Shown: positions 61,424 through 64,000 of the stretch, piece after piece
Layout of the letters: each line of letters begins with the position of its first letter
Position numbering within the stretch: the first letter of the stretch is position 1
Assembly (NCBI RefSeq): GCF_008312895.1
Contig: NZ_VSSP01000006.1
Span: 124,001 to 188,000 of the forward strand
Direction of reading: 5' to 3'
DNA length: 64,000 nucleotides
From: Luteimonas suaedae
GTDB taxonomy: Bacteria > Pseudomonadota > Gammaproteobacteria > Xanthomonadales > Xanthomonadaceae
Program-made: the position numbers and the translations under genes
The notes under the pieces: generated by a model
Seen by the model: the letters and a program-made list of their open reading frames with translations, nothing else
The model's database searches: none
What the model was told of the DNA's origin: nothing

Positions 61424-63313
61424 ATGACCGCCTGGTCGCCCGACCACGCCCGCAAGACCTACTCGATCCCGCACTGGGCCGAAGGCTATTTCGATGTCGA
61501 CGGCGCCGGGCGCGTCGTGGTGGCCCCGGCCGGCGCGGACGGCCCGAAGCTGCCACTGCCCGACGTGGTCGACGCGGCGCTCGCCGCGGGCGCGCAGCTG
61601 CCGCTGCTGGTGCGGTTCCCCGAAATCCTCGGCGACCGCCTGCACACGCTGCAGGCCGCGTTCGCGCAGGCACGGGCCGACTGGGATTACGCCGGCGGCT
61701 ACACCGCGGTCTACCCGATCAAGGTCAACCAGCATCGGGGCGTGGCCGGCACGCTGGCCGCGCACGCCGGCGACGGCTTCGGCCTGGAGGCGGGCAGCAA
61801 GCCGGAACTGATGGCGGTGATGGCGCTCAGCCGCCCCGGCGGCGTGATCGTCTGCAACGGCTACAAGGATCGCGAATACATCCGCCTGGCGCTGATCGGC
61901 CGCAAGCTCGGCCTCGAGACCTTCATCGTCATCGAGAAGCCCTCGGAGCTGCCGCTGGTGATCGAGGAGGCCGCGGCGCTCGGGGTCGCGCCGGTGCTCG
62001 GCGTGCGCATGCGGCTGGCCTCGCTCGGCGCCGGCAAGTGGCAGAACAGCGGCGGCGACAAGGCCAAGTTCGGGCTCTCGCCGCGGCAGCTGCTGGACCT
62101 GTGGAAGTCGCTGCGCGACGGCGGCATGGCCGATGCGCTGCAGCTGCTGCATTTCCACATGGGCTCGCAGATCTCCAACGTGCGCGACATCGCCAACGGC
62201 ATGCGCGAGGCCACCCGTTACTTCGTCGAGTTGTCGAAGCTGGGCGCGCGGATCAGCCACGTCGACGTCGGCGGCGGGCTCGGCATCGACTACGAGGGCA
62301 CGCGCTCGCGCAGCTACAACTCGGTCAACTACGGCGTGCGGCAGTACGCCGGCAGCATCGTGCAGCCGCTGGCCGACGCCTGCGCCGAACATGGCCTGGC
62401 GCCGCCACGCATCATCACCGAATGCGGGCGCGCGATGACCGCGCACCACGCGGTGCTGGTGGCGAACGTGTCGGAAGTCGAGGCCGCCCCGGAGGGCCGG
62501 GTGCCGGACCTGCACGACGACGAGCCGGCGGTGATCCGGCACCTGCGCGAGATCCACGACGAGCTGACCTCGCGCCCGGCGGTGGAGCTGTTCCACGAGG
62601 CCCAGCATCACCACGCCGAAGGCCTGGCGCTGTACGCGCTCGGCCAGGTCGACCTGGTGCATCGGGCGCGCATCGACGACCTGTTCTACGCCATCGCGCA
62701 TGCGGTCAGGGCGCGGCTGACCTACGACGAGAAGAGCCACCGGCCGCTGCTGGACGAGCTCAACGAGCGCCTGGTCGACAAGTACTTCGTCAACTTCAGC
62801 GTGTTCGAATCGATGCCCGACGTGTGGGCGATCGACCAGGTGTTCCCGATCCTGCCGATCGACCGGCTCGACGAGGCGCCGACCCGCCGCGGCGTGATCG
62901 CCGACCTGACCTGCGACTCGGACGGCAAGATCGACACCTACGTCGAGAACGAGGACCTGGACAGCTCGCTGCCGCTGCATGCGCTCAGGGCCGGCGAATC
63001 CTACCGGCTCGGTTTCTTCCTGGTCGGCGCTTACCAGGAGATCCTTGGCGACATCCACAACCTGTTCGGTGACACCGACGCGATCGAGGTGCGCAGCGAC
63101 GGCGACGGCTTCGCTATCGAGCAGCAGCGCCGCGGCGACACTACCGACGTGATGCTGGACTACGTCGGCTACCGCATCGACGACCTGCGTCGCGCCTACG
63201 ACGACAAAGTGGCAGCGGCGCGCCTGCCGGGCGCCGAGGCCGTGCACCTGCGCGCTGCGCTGGAGGCAGGCTTGACCGGATACACCTACCTGGACGATTC
63301 CCCGCTGGCGTAA
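61424..63313 (+). CDS. speA: Biosynthetic arginine decarboxylase
   Basis: A 629-residue PLP enzyme that converts arginine to agmatine, the entry to putrescine and spermidine. The PLP Lys is in AVYPIKVNQHRGVA (about residue 102), with GLEAGSKPELMAVMAL, LQLLHFHMGSQISNVRDI, HVDVGGGLGIDYEGTRS, ITECGRAMTAHHAVL and ADLTCDSDGKIDTYV. The ATG at 61424 begins MTAWSPDHARKTYSIPHWAEGYF, matching the family start. It is downstream of the M48 gene by about 60 bases and opposed to speE. Confidence 0.96.
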   Translation: MTAWSPDHARKTYSIPHWAEGYFDVDGAGRVVVAPAGADGPKLPLPDVVDAALAAGAQLPLLVRFPEILGDRLHTLQAAFAQARADWDYAGGYTAVYPIKVNQHRGVAGTLAAHAGDGFGLEAGSKPELMAVMALSRPGGVIVCNGYKDREYIRLALIGRKLGLETFIVIEKPSELPLVIEEAAALGVAPVLGVRMRLASLGAGKWQNSGGDKAKFGLSPRQLLDLWKSLRDGGMADALQLLHFHMGSQISNVRDIANGMREATRYFVELSKLGARISHVDVGGGLGIDYEGTRSRSYNSVNYGVRQYAGSIVQPLADACAEHGLAPPRIITECGRAMTAHHAVLVANVSEVEAAPEGRVPDLHDDEPAVIRHLREIHDELTSRPAVELFHEAQHHHAEGLALYALGQVDLVHRARIDDLFYAIAHAVRARLTYDEKSHRPLLDELNERLVDKYFVNFSVFESMPDVWAIDQVFPILPIDRLDEAPTRRGVIADLTCDSDGKIDTYVENEDLDSSLPLHALRAGESYRLGFFLVGAYQEILGDIHNLFGDTDAIEVRSDGDGFAIEQQRRGDTTDVMLDYVGYRIDDLRRAYDDKVAAARLPGAEAVHLRAALEAGLTGYTYLDDSPLA

Positions 63314-63317
63314 CGCC

Positions 63318-63454
63318 GTAGGAGCGCGCCATGCGCGCGATGCCGCGGGGTCGGCCGGATCCGGTGGATGCCGCGATTCCGGACCGGCAGGCGCGCGAGT
63401 CACCGGAATTCGCGGGCGGCGACATGCCCGCGGCATCGCGCGCATGGCGCGCTC

Positions 63455-63457
<3 letters not shown>
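63318..63457. repeat. GTAG-headed palindromic repeat pair, GCGC stem
   Basis: GTAGGAGCGCGCCATGCGCG at 63318-63337 with an inverted copy at 63434-63457 ending CTAC. It is the third stem variant of this element family in the window. It lies between convergent speA and a dehydrogenase gene, whose TAG stop is formed by the repeat itself. Confidence 0.8.

Positions 63458-64000
<543 letters not shown>

Overview
The window is a high-GC, gene-dense chromosomal segment from a gammaproteobacterium of the Lysobacteraceae/Xanthomonadaceae (Lysobacter, Luteimonas or Xanthomonas type). The reasons are an Ax21-like outer membrane protein at the left edge, an oleABCD long-chain olefin locus whose OleA matches the Xanthomonas enzyme residue for residue at the active site, the speE / M48 peptidase / speA arrangement, divergent lysR-aceBA, and many GTAG-headed palindromic repeats of the kind known from Stenotrophomonas and Xanthomonas. 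I see no phage, integrase, insertion sequence, CRISPR array, tRNA or rRNA. All assignments come from reading the sequence and remembered family features; nothing was searched.

Layout. 1-2.1 kb: partial Ax21-like gene, about 900 bases without a convincing gene, a small membrane protein and a PaaI-type thioesterase. 2.2-7.2 kb: a GNAT/metallo-hydrolase pair, a PmrAB/QseBC-like two-component system and a divergent MipA/OmpV-like outer membrane protein. Three TTAA-N7-TTAA boxes, each 47-50 bases ahead of a start codon, suggest one small regulon. 7.2-13.5 kb: a compact leftward signalling operon made of a MASE2 hybrid histidine kinase, a lone receiver, an RsbW-like kinase, a STAS protein, two patatin-like lipases and a receiver-PP2C phosphatase. 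It is a partner-switching module that has taken in tandem patatins. 13.8-26.9 kb: a XRE-cupin regulator diverging from a peptide and D-amino-acid locus (serine hydrolase, DgcA-like epimerase, POT-family transporter, M19 dipeptidase, TonB receptor, DgcN-like protein, YkvI-like transporter, second serine hydrolase). Two copies of one promoter/operator sequence sit ahead of its first gene and its dipeptidase.

27-32 kb: trmL, a short-chain dehydrogenase, an M16 metallopeptidase and a small lipoprotein. 32.3-40.6 kb: the ole locus. OleA condenses acyl-CoAs, OleD reduces the beta-keto acid, OleC forms a beta-lactone and OleB decarboxylates it to the olefin. The genes are separated by a lipoprotein metallo-hydrolase, a YqhA protein, a YkgJ protein and a repeat-flanked DUF559 gene, with two decayed gene fragments between oleA and oleB. 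40.7-46.8 kb: DUF1328 protein, ubiJ-ubiB, a TruC-like pseudouridine synthase, a DUF2059 protein, arfB, an acyltransferase and a LysR regulator. 46.9-50.6 kb: glyoxylate shunt (aceB, aceA) and a GFA-family protein. 50.8-55.3 kb: tandem duplicated S9 peptidase lipoproteins with a shared upstream motif. 55.4-64 kb: comM, ubiK, glnB, a small secreted unknown, speE, an M48 peptidase, speA and a partial dehydrogenase.

The most noteworthy points are the patatin-containing partner-switching operon, the D-amino-acid/peptide locus with its duplicated operator and variant M19 enzyme, the three-box two-component regulon, and the DUF559 cassette lodged between oleC and oleD.
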